From assembly GCF_039535235.1 (NCBI RefSeq), contig NZ_BAAAWU010000001.1, forward strand, positions 6,079,001-6,143,000: a stretch of 64,000 nucleotides of DNA, written 5' to 3'. Each line of letters starts with the position of its first letter. The first letter of the stretch is position 1. This stretch comes from Streptomyces roseoviridis (GTDB lineage: Bacteria > Actinomycetota > Actinomycetes > Streptomycetales > Streptomycetaceae). Below are positions 45,229 through 54,008 of the stretch, one piece after another. The notes below the pieces were generated by a model. It searched no databases, was not told where the DNA came from, and saw only the letters and a list, made by a program, of their open reading frames with translations. A program made the position numbers and the translations under genes.

Positions 45229-45271
45229 AGGCCGGTCGCCCCCACCCCGTACCGGGGAGGGCGACCGGCCT
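45229..45271 (+). terminator. Terminator after metH
   Basis: AGGCCGGTCGCCC and GGGCGACCGGCCT form a 13-bp stem with a 17-base loop, then TTCTCGTCC. A smaller hairpin CACTGG/CCAGTG (45210-45226) precedes it. Confidence 0.75.
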
Positions 45272-45298
45272 TCTCGTCCCTCGATGGAGGTGTGCCGG

Positions 45299-46006
45299 AT
45301 GACCAGTACGGTCCCCGCGTCCCTGTTCCGTGCCAACGGGAGCTCCGCCCTGCAGGCGGTCTTCCTCGACATGGACGGCACCCTGGTCGACACCGAGGGC
45401 TTCTGGTGGGACGCGGAGGTGGAGGTCTTCGCCGACCTGGGCCACCGGCTCGACGAGGCGTGGCGGGACGTCGTCGTGGGCGGCCCGATGACCCGCAGCG
45501 CCGGCTACCTCATCGAGGCGACCGGCGCCGACATCACCCTCGACGAACTCACCGTGCTGCTCAACGACAAGTTCGAGCAGCGCATCGACCGCGGGGTGCC
45601 CATGATGCCGGGCGCCGAGCGGCTGCTCGCCGAGCTGGCCCGGTACGACATCCCGACCGCCCTGGTCTCCGCCTCGCACCGCAGGATCATCGACCGGGTG
45701 CTGGCCTCGCTCGGCCGCGACCGCTTCACCCTGACCGTGGCCGGCGACGAGGTCGCCCGGACCAAGCCCCACCCCGAGCCGTACCTGACCGCCGCCCGCG
45801 GGGTGGGCGCCGACCCGGCCCTGTGCGCCGTCATCGAGGACACGGCGACCGGGGTCGCGGCCGCCGAGGCCGCCGGCTGCCGCGTGGTCGCCGTCCCCTC
45901 CGTCGCCCCCATCGCGCCCTCCGCCGGGCGGGTCGTCGTGCGCTCCCTCGAAGAGGTCGACGTCCCCTTCCTGCGCACCCTGATCTCCACCCCGCACCAC
46001 GGCTGA
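45299..46006 (+). CDS. HAD-family phosphatase
   Basis: This is a 235-residue haloacid-dehalogenase hydrolase. Motif I is DMDGTLVDTE (nucleophile Asp), motif II is in ALVSASH, motif III is the Lys in RTKPHPEP and motif IV is VIEDTATG. A helical cap lies between motifs I and II. It is similar to beta-phosphoglucomutase/phosphatase-type HADs (GS1, YqaB); the sugar-phosphate substrate is not known. The ATG at 45299 follows GGAGG with seven-base spacing. The 132-base gap after metH holds the terminator. Confidence 0.85.
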   Translation: MTSTVPASLFRANGSSALQAVFLDMDGTLVDTEGFWWDAEVEVFADLGHRLDEAWRDVVVGGPMTRSAGYLIEATGADITLDELTVLLNDKFEQRIDRGVPMMPGAERLLAELARYDIPTALVSASHRRIIDRVLASLGRDRFTLTVAGDEVARTKPHPEPYLTAARGVGADPALCAVIEDTATGVAAAEAAGCRVVAVPSVAPIAPSAGRVVVRSLEEVDVPFLRTLISTPHHG

Positions 46007-46464
46007 GGCCGCCGCGGCTTCGCAGCCGGAAACGATCGGGCCGTCCGTCGCGAAAGAACCCTGAGTGAGCTTCCTCACGCAGAGTACCGGCCGACGGGTG
46101 GCCTGTCTGCGTGGGGTGTCCGGAACATGACGTTTACGGCCCGCCCATGTGTCCCGATTCGCTCCCGCCCGTACGAATCATTCCCGCGCATGACTATCGG
46201 ACGCACCGTATTCATGATCGCCCCGGGGCCGGCGTGGCGGCCTTTGCCGTACGGCGGCACTGGTGTAGCCCACTAATCTCATCCGAGTACTCCGCCGCAC
46301 CCCCGCGTGCCCCGGCGCCCACCCAAGTCGCCGTGTACACAGGACCGATCGAACCCCTGCCCGGCCCGATCGCCCGCCGCCCCGACCGGGCGGCCGGCGG
46401 AGTGACCGAAGCCGCTGTACCACTGCCGGCCGTCACCCCGCGCCGGATGAGGAGAACGTCCCTG
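46007..46464. other. Intergenic stretch upstream of the solute-binding protein pair
   Basis: This 458-base region has no gene I can support. It is less G+C-rich than the genes around it. It contains a possible promoter, TTGCCG (46244-46249) with TAGCCC 16 bases later. An open frame from 46111 joins the downstream lipoprotein but would bury its signal peptide. Confidence 0.5.
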
Positions 46465-48054
46465 ATGAACCGCAAGACCCTGGTGCTGCCGGCCGTGGCC
46501 GCACTGCTCACCCCCCTGCTCGCCGCCTGCGGTGGAGGGGACGAGGGCAGAGCGATCGTCGTCGGCACCACGGACCAGTTCGTCGCCACCGAGGACGCCC
46601 CCGCCCCGCTCGACCCGGCCTTCGCCTACGACACCGGCGCCTGGAACATCCTGCGGCAGACCGTCCAGACCCTCATGCACGTCCCCCGCGGCGGCGGCCG
46701 GCCCGTCCCCGAGGCCGCCGAGAGCTGCGCCTTCTCCGACAAGGAGAGCGAGAGCTACCGCTGCACCCTCCGCGCGGGCCTCACCTTCGCCGACGGCACG
46801 CCGGTCACCGCGGAGGACGTCAGGTTCTCCGTCGAGCGCGTCCTCGCCATCAAGTCGGACAACGGCACCGCCGCCCTGCTGTCCAACATCGACACCGTCG
46901 AGACCAAGGGCGAGCGCGAGATCGTCTTCCACCTGAAGACGCCCGACGCCACCTTCCCGTACAAGCTCTCCACCCCCGTCGCCGGCATCCTCAGCAAGGA
47001 CAAGTACGAGGCCAAGGCGCTGCGCGAGGGCTTCGAGGTCGACGGCTCGGGCCCGTACACCATGAAGGCCGAGACCGCCGGCGACAAGGTGACGTCGTTC
47101 GTCTTCACCAAGAACCCCCGGTACAAGGGTGACATCACCCTGCGCAACGACCGGGTCGAACTGCGCACCTTCGACGACGCCGACGGCATGGACGACGCGC
47201 TGCGCGGCGACGACATCGACATGGCGGCGCGGGCCATGTCGCAGAAGCAGATCCGCGAGCTCACCGAGAAGCCCGAGCAGGGCATCGAGCTCACCGAGGT
47301 CCCCGGCCTCGAGATCCGCTACCTGGGCTTCAACACCAAGGCCCCCGCCGTCCAGGACAAGGCCGTCCGGCAGGCCATGGCCACCGTCGTCGACCGCGGC
47401 GCGCTCGTCGACGAGGTCTACGGCCCCACCGCCCAGCCGCTGTACTCGCTGATCCCCGCCAGCGTCACCGGCCACGCCACCTCGTTCATCGACACCTACG
47501 GCGAGCCGAACACGCCCAAGGCCGCCAAGATCCTGCGCGACGCCGGCGTGAAGACCCCCGTCAAGGTCACCCTGCACTACACCACCGACCACTACGGCGC
47601 CGAGACGGCGAAGGAGTTCCAGGCCCTGCGCGGCCAGCTCAACGCCACCGAGCTCTTCGACGTCCAGGTCCAGGGCACCGAGTGGTCCAAGTTCCGCCCC
47701 GCGCAGAAGCGCGGCGACTACGCCGTCTACGGCCTCGGCTGGTTCCCCGACTACCCGGACCCGGACAACTACGTCGCCCCGTTCCTCGACGCGGACAACT
47801 TCCTCAACACCCCCTACGTCAACCAGTCCGTCCGGGACGAGCTGATCCCGCAGTCGCGCCGCCAGGCCGACCGCACCGCCGTGGCTCCCGTCTTCGAGCG
47901 GATCCAGAAGATCGTCGCCAAGGACGTGCCCGTCCTGCCGCTGTGGCAGGGCAAGCAGTACGTCGCCGCGCGCGACGACGTCACCGGCGTCGAGTGGGCG
48001 CTGAACACCTCGTCCGACCTGCTCCTGTGGGAGCTCGGACGCGGCACCGCCTGA
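46465..48054 (+). CDS. ABC-transporter solute-binding lipoprotein, family 5 (first copy)
   Basis: This is a 529-residue protein. It begins with a lipoprotein signal peptide (MNRKTLVLPAVAALLTPLL, lipobox LAAC). The body is the SBP_bac_5 fold typical of oligopeptide/dipeptide binding proteins (EDVRFSVERVLA, DGSGPYTMK, VRQAMATVVDRGALV, LPLWQGKQY). It is anchored outside the membrane and delivers ligand to an ABC permease. No permease or ATPase gene lies nearby. A paralogue follows immediately. The ATG at 46465 is chosen over the ATG at 46447 because of GGAG spacing. Confidence 0.87.
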   Translation: MNRKTLVLPAVAALLTPLLAACGGGDEGRAIVVGTTDQFVATEDAPAPLDPAFAYDTGAWNILRQTVQTLMHVPRGGGRPVPEAAESCAFSDKESESYRCTLRAGLTFADGTPVTAEDVRFSVERVLAIKSDNGTAALLSNIDTVETKGEREIVFHLKTPDATFPYKLSTPVAGILSKDKYEAKALREGFEVDGSGPYTMKAETAGDKVTSFVFTKNPRYKGDITLRNDRVELRTFDDADGMDDALRGDDIDMAARAMSQKQIRELTEKPEQGIELTEVPGLEIRYLGFNTKAPAVQDKAVRQAMATVVDRGALVDEVYGPTAQPLYSLIPASVTGHATSFIDTYGEPNTPKAAKILRDAGVKTPVKVTLHYTTDHYGAETAKEFQALRGQLNATELFDVQVQGTEWSKFRPAQKRGDYAVYGLGWFPDYPDPDNYVAPFLDADNFLNTPYVNQSVRDELIPQSRRQADRTAVAPVFERIQKIVAKDVPVLPLWQGKQYVAARDDVTGVEWALNTSSDLLLWELGRGTA

Positions 48055-48068
48055 CCCCTTCGTTCGTA

Positions 48069-48095
48069 CCGGCCGCGCAGCCGTTGCGCGGCCGG
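48069..48095 (+). terminator. Hairpin between the two solute-binding protein genes
   Basis: CCGGCCGCGC and GCGCGGCCGG form a 10-bp stem with a 7-base loop, without a T-run. It may partly terminate or protect the upstream message, so the two genes could be expressed at different levels. Confidence 0.5.
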
Positions 48096-48123
48096 CCTGG
48101 CACGAGATCACGAGGCAAGTTCT

Positions 48124-49707
48124 GTGAAGGCACACAACAAGTGGCTGACGGCCCCGCTCGCAGCGGGCCTGGCGGCCGCCATGCTCAGCGGCTGCGGCAC
48201 CGAGCAGGGCGGCGACTCCGGCGACGCCGGCGCGACCGTCCGCGTCGGCATGTCGGACGAGATCATGGCGACCGACCCGGCCGCCGGTTACGACCCCGGC
48301 TCCTGGCTGCTGTTCAACAACGTCTTCCAGTCCCTGCTCGCGTTCCCGAAGGGCGGCTCCGAGCCCGAGCCCGAGGCCGCCGACAAGTGCGGCTTCTCCT
48401 CCGGCAGCCGGGTCTACACCTGCACCCTCCGCGAGGGCCTGAAGTTCTCCAACGGCAACCCGCTCACGTCCGAGGACGTCAAGTTCTCCTTCGAGCGCGC
48501 CCTGAAGATCGCCGACCCCTCCGGCCCGAGCCCGCTGCTGTCGGACATCGCCGCCATCGAGACCCCCGACGAGAAGACCGTCGTCTTCAAGCTCAAGGTC
48601 CCCGACGCCACCTTCCCCAGCAAGATCGCCTCCGGCGCCGGCTCCATCGTCGACCACCGCGAGTACGACGCCGGCGCGCTGCGCACCGACGGCAAGGCCA
48701 TCGGCTCGGGCCCGTACAAGCTCGACTCGATCAGCGACACCGAGGCCGTCTTCTCCGCCAACCCCGACTACCAGGGCTCGGCCAAGCGCAAGAACGACCG
48801 CGTCACCCTCAAGCTCTACCGCGGTGACCGCGAGGCCCTCGCCAAGGCGCTCTCCGCCGACGAGATCGACGTCGCCTACCGTGGCCTCTCCGCCGAGGAC
48901 ATCGCCGCCCTCGAAGCCTCCACGAACACCGACGACAAGGGCATCGAGGTCGTCCAGGGCAGCAGCGCCGAGGTCCAGCACCTCGTCTTCAACGTCAAGG
49001 ACCCGGTCGTCGGCAAGCTCGGCGTCCGCAAGGCCATCGCCCACCTCGTCGACCGCGAGGCGCTCGTCGAGAACGTCCACAAGTCGACCGCCACCCCGCT
49101 GTACTCGATCGTCCCGGCCGGCATCGCGGGCCACAACACGGCCTTCTTCGACACCTACGGCAGCCCGGACAAGGAGAAGGCCAAGAAGGCCCTGCGCTCC
49201 GCCGGCATCACGAGCAAGGTCAAGCTCACCCTCTGGTCCACCCCCAGCCGCTACGGCCCCTCCACCGACCAGGAGGTCAAGGCGATAGCCGAGCAGCTCA
49301 ACGCCAGCGGCCTGTTCGACGCCGACGTCAAGTCCGTCGAGTACGAGCAGTACGAGAAGGACATCGCCGCCGGCAAGTACGGCGTCTACGTCAAGGGCTG
49401 GGTCCCCGACTACCCGGACGCCGACAACTTCACCACCCCGTTCTTCGGGGACGACAACGTCCTCGGCAACCGCTACGAGAACGCCCTGATCACCGGCGAG
49501 CTGCTGCCGGCCGTCGCCGCGTCCCCCGACCGGTCCTCGACCGGCTCCACGTACAACAAGGTCCAGGACCTCGTCGCCGAGGAGCTCCCGCTGCTGCCGC
49601 TGTGGCAGGGCAAGCAGTACGCCGTCGCCCGCGACACGGTCACCGGCCTGGAGTGGACCCTCGACGCCTCCACCGTCTTCCGCTTCTGGGAGATCAAGAA
49701 GGGCTGA
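48124..49707 (+). CDS. ABC-transporter solute-binding lipoprotein, family 5 (second copy)
   Basis: This is a 527-residue protein with a GTG start. Its signal peptide ends in the lipobox MLSGC. It shares the SBP_bac_5 fold with the preceding protein and many segments (EDVKFSFERALK, GSGPYKLD, LPLWQGKQY), so the pair arose by tandem duplication and then diverged. It binds an unidentified peptide-like ligand outside the cell. The 69-base gap to the first copy contains a hairpin. Confidence 0.87.
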   Translation: MKAHNKWLTAPLAAGLAAAMLSGCGTEQGGDSGDAGATVRVGMSDEIMATDPAAGYDPGSWLLFNNVFQSLLAFPKGGSEPEPEAADKCGFSSGSRVYTCTLREGLKFSNGNPLTSEDVKFSFERALKIADPSGPSPLLSDIAAIETPDEKTVVFKLKVPDATFPSKIASGAGSIVDHREYDAGALRTDGKAIGSGPYKLDSISDTEAVFSANPDYQGSAKRKNDRVTLKLYRGDREALAKALSADEIDVAYRGLSAEDIAALEASTNTDDKGIEVVQGSSAEVQHLVFNVKDPVVGKLGVRKAIAHLVDREALVENVHKSTATPLYSIVPAGIAGHNTAFFDTYGSPDKEKAKKALRSAGITSKVKLTLWSTPSRYGPSTDQEVKAIAEQLNASGLFDADVKSVEYEQYEKDIAAGKYGVYVKGWVPDYPDADNFTTPFFGDDNVLGNRYENALITGELLPAVAASPDRSSTGSTYNKVQDLVAEELPLLPLWQGKQYAVARDTVTGLEWTLDASTVFRFWEIKKG

Positions 49708-49725
49708 CACCGGCCCCGGTACGGC

Positions 49726-49760
49726 AAGGGCCCGGCACACGCACAGCGTGCCGGGCCCTT
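49726..49760 (+). terminator. Terminator after the solute-binding protein pair
   Basis: AAGGGCCCGGCAC and GTGCCGGGCCCTT form a 13-bp stem with a 9-base loop, followed by CCCGCG. It is also in position to serve the convergent response-regulator gene. Confidence 0.75.
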
Positions 49761-49823
49761 CCCGCGTCCTGCCTCGGGCTCACCGCCCACGACCGGGCCC
49801 GTCCGGCGCCGGTGCTCCCCGGA

Positions 49824-50495
49824 TCACTGGGCGCCGGGGCGCACCAGACCGCTCTCGTACGCGTACACCGCCGCCTGCACCCGGTCGCGCAGCCCCAGCT
49901 TCGTCAGCACATGGCCGACATGGGTCTTCACCGTCGTCTCGCTCACGAACAGGTCCGCCGCGATCTCCGCGTTCGACAGGCCCCGCGCCACCAGCTTCAG
50001 CACCTCGACCTCGCGGTCCGTCAGCGTGTTCAGGGTGTCCGGCACCTGCTCCTCGCCCGAGGGCAGGTGCGCCGAGTACTTGTCGAGCAGCCGGCGCGTG
50101 ATCGACGGCGCCAGCATCGCCTCGCCCGCCGCCACCACACGGATCGCCTGCACCAGCTCGTGCGCCGGGGCGTCCTTCAGCAGGAAACCGCTCGCCCCCG
50201 CCCGCAGCGCCTCCACCACGTACTCGTCGAGGTCGAACGTGGTCAGCACCAGCACCTTCGCCGGGCCGTCCCGGCCCGGCCCGGTGATCTGCCGGGTGGC
50301 CTCCACCCCGTCCATCCGCGGCATCCGGATGTCCATCAGCACCACGTCGGGCTGCAGCGCCCGCACCTGGTCGAGCGCCTGGAGGCCGTCCCCGGCCTCG
50401 CCCACCACCGCGATGTCCTGCTCGGCCTCCAGGATCATCCGGAAACCGGTGCGCAGCAGGGGCTGGTCGTCGACCAGGAGGACGCGGATGGCCAC
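49824..50495 (-). CDS. NarL/LuxR-family response regulator (orphan)
   Basis: This is a 223-residue regulator. The receiver domain (about 1-125) has the acidic pair in VDDQPLL, the phosphoacceptor Asp in LMDIRMP, a conserved Thr (VLTTF) and Lys (FLLKDAP). A LuxR-type HTH is at about 155-215 (LTDREVEVLKLVARGLSN, ETTVKTHVGHVL). All phosphorylation residues are present, so it should be activated by a sensor kinase. No kinase gene is adjacent, which is unusual for this type. Its targets are not visible. Confidence 0.88.
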   Translation of the reverse strand: MAIRVLLVDDQPLLRTGFRMILEAEQDIAVVGEAGDGLQALDQVRALQPDVVLMDIRMPRMDGVEATRQITGPGRDGPAKVLVLTTFDLDEYVVEALRAGASGFLLKDAPAHELVQAIRVVAAGEAMLAPSITRRLLDKYSAHLPSGEEQVPDTLNTLTDREVEVLKLVARGLSNAEIAADLFVSETTVKTHVGHVLTKLGLRDRVQAAVYAYESGLVRPGAQ

Positions 50496-50604
50496 GGATG
50501 ACTCCTTCTACGGGACTACGGGGGCTACGGGACCACGGGCGCTGCCGGGGTCGGGCGGCGGCGGGACCGGATCCATTCTGCCCTGCCGCCCCGCGCCGTC
50601 CCGA

Positions 50605-51552
50605 TCAGGCCGGACCCGGCCCCACCGCCAGGCCCTCACCGCCCGGCGCGGGCGGACGCACCGGCACCACCGGCAGCGGATACACCGGGGGAGTGCCCCC
50701 GAACTCCGGGCACACCACCCGGTGGTCGCACCAGCCGCACAGCTTCGTCGGCCGCGGCCGCCAGTCACCCGTCTCCGTCGCCTGCCGGATCGCCTCCCAC
50801 AGGGCGTGCAGCTTGCGCTCCACCCGCAGTAGATCGGCCTCCACCGGGTCGTACGTCAGCACGTCCCCGCTGCCCAGGTACACCAGCTGCAGCCGGCGCG
50901 GCACCACGTTCTTCAGCCGCCACACCACCAGGGCGTAGAACTTCATCTGGAACAGCGCGCCCTCGCTGTACTCGGGCCGGGGCGCCTTGCCCGTCTTGTA
51001 GTCGACGATCCGCACCTCACCCGTCGGCGCCACGTCGACCCGGTCGATCACCCCCCGCAGCCGCAGCCCCGACGGCAGCTCCGTCTCCACGAACAGCTCC
51101 CGCTCCGCCGGCTCGAGGCGCGTCGGATCCTCCAGCGTGAACCACCGCTCGACCAGCGCCTCCGCCTCCGCCAGCCACTGCGCGAGCCGCTCGCCGCGCT
51201 CGCCCTCGGCCTCCTCGGGGAAGAGCTCGCCCAGCTCCGGACGGGATTCGAGCAGCCGGTCCCACTGGCCCGGGATCAGCGCCTTCGCCCGCGGCGGCGT
51301 ACGCTCCACCGCCGGCGCGTCGAACAGCCGCTCCAGCACCGCGTGCACCAGCGTGCCCCGCGTCGCCGCCGCGCTCGGCTTCTCCGGCAGCCGGTCGATC
51401 ACCCGGAACCGGTACAGCAGCGGACACTGCATGAAGTCGCTCGCCCGCGACGGCGACAACGACGTGGGCGTCCGCGGCACGGACGCGTCGGCGGCCGGCG
51501 CCTGCGGCAAGGGCGACCCGGGCTCCGCCGGCGGCTGCTCACTCGTACTCAT
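50605..51552 (-). CDS. RecB-family exonuclease with Fe-S cysteines
   Basis: This 315-residue protein is a PD-(D/E)XK nuclease. Motifs SPSRASDFMQCPLLYRFR at the start of the domain, RGVIDRVDVAP (catalytic Asp) and IVDYKTGKAPR (D..K) are visible. Cysteines in QCPLLY and the C-terminal CGWCDHRVVCPEF are arranged as in AddB/Cas4-like 4Fe-4S nucleases. It probably processes DNA ends; a partner helicase is not adjacent. The ATG at 51552 is preceded by a TAGGGT -10 (51565-51560) at leaderless distance, so a longer frame upstream is unlikely. Confidence 0.88.
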   Translation of the reverse strand: MSTSEQPPAEPGSPLPQAPAADASVPRTPTSLSPSRASDFMQCPLLYRFRVIDRLPEKPSAAATRGTLVHAVLERLFDAPAVERTPPRAKALIPGQWDRLLESRPELGELFPEEAEGERGERLAQWLAEAEALVERWFTLEDPTRLEPAERELFVETELPSGLRLRGVIDRVDVAPTGEVRIVDYKTGKAPRPEYSEGALFQMKFYALVVWRLKNVVPRRLQLVYLGSGDVLTYDPVEADLLRVERKLHALWEAIRQATETGDWRPRPTKLCGWCDHRVVCPEFGGTPPVYPLPVVPVRPPAPGGEGLAVGPGPA

Positions 51553-51559
51553 GACACAG

Positions 51560-51565
51560 ACCCTA
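51560..51565 (-). promoter_or_regulatory. -10 box of the RecB-family gene, leaderless
   Basis: On the minus strand TAGGGT is followed by seven bases and the ATG at 51552. No ribosome site is present. Confidence 0.45.
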
Positions 51566-51677
51566 CGGCCCGCCACCGACAGCGAGCGGAATACCATCGA
51601 CGCAGGACCCCGTCGCACTGCATGATCGAACCGTGACCGAGTGCGCGGACCGAGCAGCTCGGCGACGAAAGGAACCC

Positions 51678-52868
51678 GTGAACCAGGACGAGTCCAAGCC
51701 GCAGCGGACCGAGGAGCCGGGCGGCGGCATCCTCATGGGACGGCCCTTCGGCGTGCCCGTCTACGTCGCACCCAGCTGGTTCCTCGTCGCCGCCCTCATC
51801 ACCTGGGTCTTCGGCGACCAGATCGAACGCGTCCTGCCCGAGCTCGGCGCCGCCCGCTACCTCGTCTCGCTCTTCTTCGCGATCGCCTTCTACGCCTCCG
51901 TGCTCGTCCACGAGCTGGCCCACACCCTCGCCGCGCTCCGCTTCGAGCTCCCCGTGCGCCGCATCCAGCTCCAGTTCTTCGGCGGCGTCTCCGAGATCGA
52001 CAAGGAGACCGAGACCCCCGGCCGCGAGTTCGTCCTCGCCTTCGTCGGCCCCCTGCTGTCCCTGGTCCTCGCCGGGATCTTCTACCTCACCCTGTACGCC
52101 GTCGAGCCCGGCACCGTCCCCGGCGTCCTCCTCGGCGGCCTGATGATCTCCAACCTCATCGTGGCGATCTTCAACCTGCTGCCCGGCCTGCCCCTCGACG
52201 GCGGACGCATGCTCCGCGCCGTCGTCTGGAAGATCACCGGCAACCCCATGACCGGCACCGTCGCCGCCGCCTGGGTCGGCCGCGCGCTCGCCGTCGCCGT
52301 CCTCATCGGACTCCCGCTGCTCACCCGCACCGGACTCCTCGGCAACTCCACCGACGACATCGACGGCTTCACCACCGTCACCGACGCCCTGCTCGCCGCC
52401 ATCCTCGCCGCCATCATCTGGACCGGCGCCGGCAACAGCCTCCGCATGGCCCGGCTGCGCGAGCACCTCCCCGAGCTCCGCGCCCGCACCCTCACCCGCC
52501 GCGCCATCCCGGTCGAGTCCGTCACCCCGCTGTCCGAGGCCCTGCGCCGCGCCAACGAGGCGGGCGCCCGCGCCCTCGTCGTCGTCGACGGCCACGGCGT
52601 GCCCACGGGCATCGTCCGCGAGACGGCCATCGCCCACGTCCCCCAGCACCGCCGCCCCTGGGTCGCCGTCAGCGCCCTCAGCCAGGACCTCGTCGACGGC
52701 ATGAGGGTCCCCGCCGACCTCACCGGCCAGCCCCTCCTGGACCACCTGCGGGCCAGCCCCGCCACCGAGTACCTGGTCGTCGAGGACACCGGCGAGATCT
52801 ACGGCGTCCTGTCCACCGCCGACGTGGAACGGGCCTTCGTGAAGGCCATGGCGCGCCCCTCCTCCTGA
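51678..52868 (+). CDS. M50 site-2-type protease with CBS domains
   Basis: This 396-residue integral membrane protease has several helices. The zinc motif HELAH is at 78-82, and the distal LPLDGGRML supplies the third ligand Asp. After about residue 285 a soluble segment carries two CBS modules (VTPLSEALRRANEAGARAL, YLVVEDTGEIYGVLSTADV). It resembles actinobacterial intramembrane proteases, which cleave membrane substrates, with the CBS pair sensing adenine nucleotides. The GTG at 51678 has an AAAGGAA site; a GTG at 51633 with a CATGAT -10 at leaderless distance is an alternative that adds 15 residues. It diverges from the RecB-family gene. Confidence 0.87.
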   Translation: MNQDESKPQRTEEPGGGILMGRPFGVPVYVAPSWFLVAALITWVFGDQIERVLPELGAARYLVSLFFAIAFYASVLVHELAHTLAALRFELPVRRIQLQFFGGVSEIDKETETPGREFVLAFVGPLLSLVLAGIFYLTLYAVEPGTVPGVLLGGLMISNLIVAIFNLLPGLPLDGGRMLRAVVWKITGNPMTGTVAAAWVGRALAVAVLIGLPLLTRTGLLGNSTDDIDGFTTVTDALLAAILAAIIWTGAGNSLRMARLREHLPELRARTLTRRAIPVESVTPLSEALRRANEAGARALVVVDGHGVPTGIVRETAIAHVPQHRRPWVAVSALSQDLVDGMRVPADLTGQPLLDHLRASPATEYLVVEDTGEIYGVLSTADVERAFVKAMARPSS

Positions 52869-52912
52869 CACCGGCGCACGCCTCGTCGGCCGGAGGGCCG
52901 GGAAGCGCTTGA

Positions 52913-52918
52913 TAGGGT
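52913..52918 (+). promoter_or_regulatory. -10 box of leaderless trmI
   Basis: TAGGGT is followed after six bases by the ATG at 52925. This is the same arrangement as at the RecB-family gene. Confidence 0.45.
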
Positions 52919-52924
52919 GCTCAC

Positions 52925-53812
52925 ATGTCCGAACCGACCGGTGCCGCCCGCCGTCGCGGGCCCTTCAAGGTCGGGGACCAGGTCCAGCTCACCGACCCCA
53001 AGGGACGCCACTACACGTTCACGCTCGAGGCCGGGAAGAATTTCCACACCCACAAGGGTTCCTTCCCCCACGACGAGCTGATCGGTGCTCCCGAGGGCAG
53101 TGTTGTCCGTACCACGGGAAACGTCGCCTACCTCGCGCTGCGCCCCCTGCTCCCCGACTACGTCCTGTCCATGCCCCGCGGTGCCGCCGTGGTCTACCCG
53201 AAGGACGCGGGACAGATCCTGGCCTTCGCCGACATCTTCCCCGGCGCCCGCGTCGTGGAGGCCGGCGTCGGCTCCGGCTCGCTCAGCTCCTTCCTGCTGC
53301 GCGCCATCGGCGACAACGGCATGCTGCACTCCTACGAGCGCCGCGAGGACTTCGCCGAGATCGCCAAGGGCAACGTCGAGCGCTACTTCGGCGGCCCGCA
53401 CCCCGCGTGGCAGCTGACCGTCGGCGACCTCCAGGACAACCTGTCCGACACCGACGTCGACCGCGTCATCCTCGACATGCTCGCCCCCTGGGAGTGCCTG
53501 GAGGCCGTCTCCAAGGCGCTCGTCCCGGGCGGCATCCTGTGCTGCTACGTGGCCACCACCACGCAGCTCGCGCGGACCGTGGAGTCCATCCGCGAGTTCG
53601 GCTGCTACGCCGAGCCGCAGCCCTGGGAGTCCATGATCCGCAACTGGCACGTCGAGGGCCTGGCCGTGCGCCCGGACCACCGGATGATCGGCCACACCGG
53701 CTTCCTCGTCACCGCCCGTCGCCTCGCCGACGGCGTGGAGCCCCCGATGCGCCGCCGCCGCCCCGCCAAGGGCGCCTACGGCGAGGACTACGAGGGCCCC
53801 AACAAGGGCTGA
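52925..53812 (+). CDS. trmI: tRNA (adenine-58-N1) methyltransferase
   Basis: This 295-residue protein has the small N-terminal TrmI beta-domain and a Rossmann methyltransferase domain with VVEAGVGSGSLS (SAM motif I). Further conserved elements are DVDRVILDMLAPWECL and RMIGHTGFLVTARR. It methylates A58 in the T-loop of tRNAs as a homotetramer. It is followed closely by a secreted-protein gene in the same direction and lies upstream of the proteasome locus, where TrmI is also found in mycobacteria. The start is leaderless by -10 spacing. Confidence 0.92.
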   Translation: MSEPTGAARRRGPFKVGDQVQLTDPKGRHYTFTLEAGKNFHTHKGSFPHDELIGAPEGSVVRTTGNVAYLALRPLLPDYVLSMPRGAAVVYPKDAGQILAFADIFPGARVVEAGVGSGSLSSFLLRAIGDNGMLHSYERREDFAEIAKGNVERYFGGPHPAWQLTVGDLQDNLSDTDVDRVILDMLAPWECLEAVSKALVPGGILCCYVATTTQLARTVESIREFGCYAEPQPWESMIRNWHVEGLAVRPDHRMIGHTGFLVTARRLADGVEPPMRRRRPAKGAYGEDYEGPNKG

Positions 53813-54008
53813 CCGCCCCGGCGGGGCTGACGCCCCGACAACGCACGCGTGCCGCCGCCGAGTTCCCGCCCCCGGGCGCGGAAGTCGACGGCGGCACCCT
53901 CATGTTCACGACCCCGGGGGAACCCCACCCCCACCTGTTCCGCCGCCCTGTGACGTGTGGCACGATGCCCGCAACTCCTTCCGCACCGCCCCACAGGAGA
54001 CTTCTCGC

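Noticed and set aside
46279-49740. 1153-residue frame antisense to the two solute-binding proteins
   Set aside because: Shadow of two clear lipoprotein genes.
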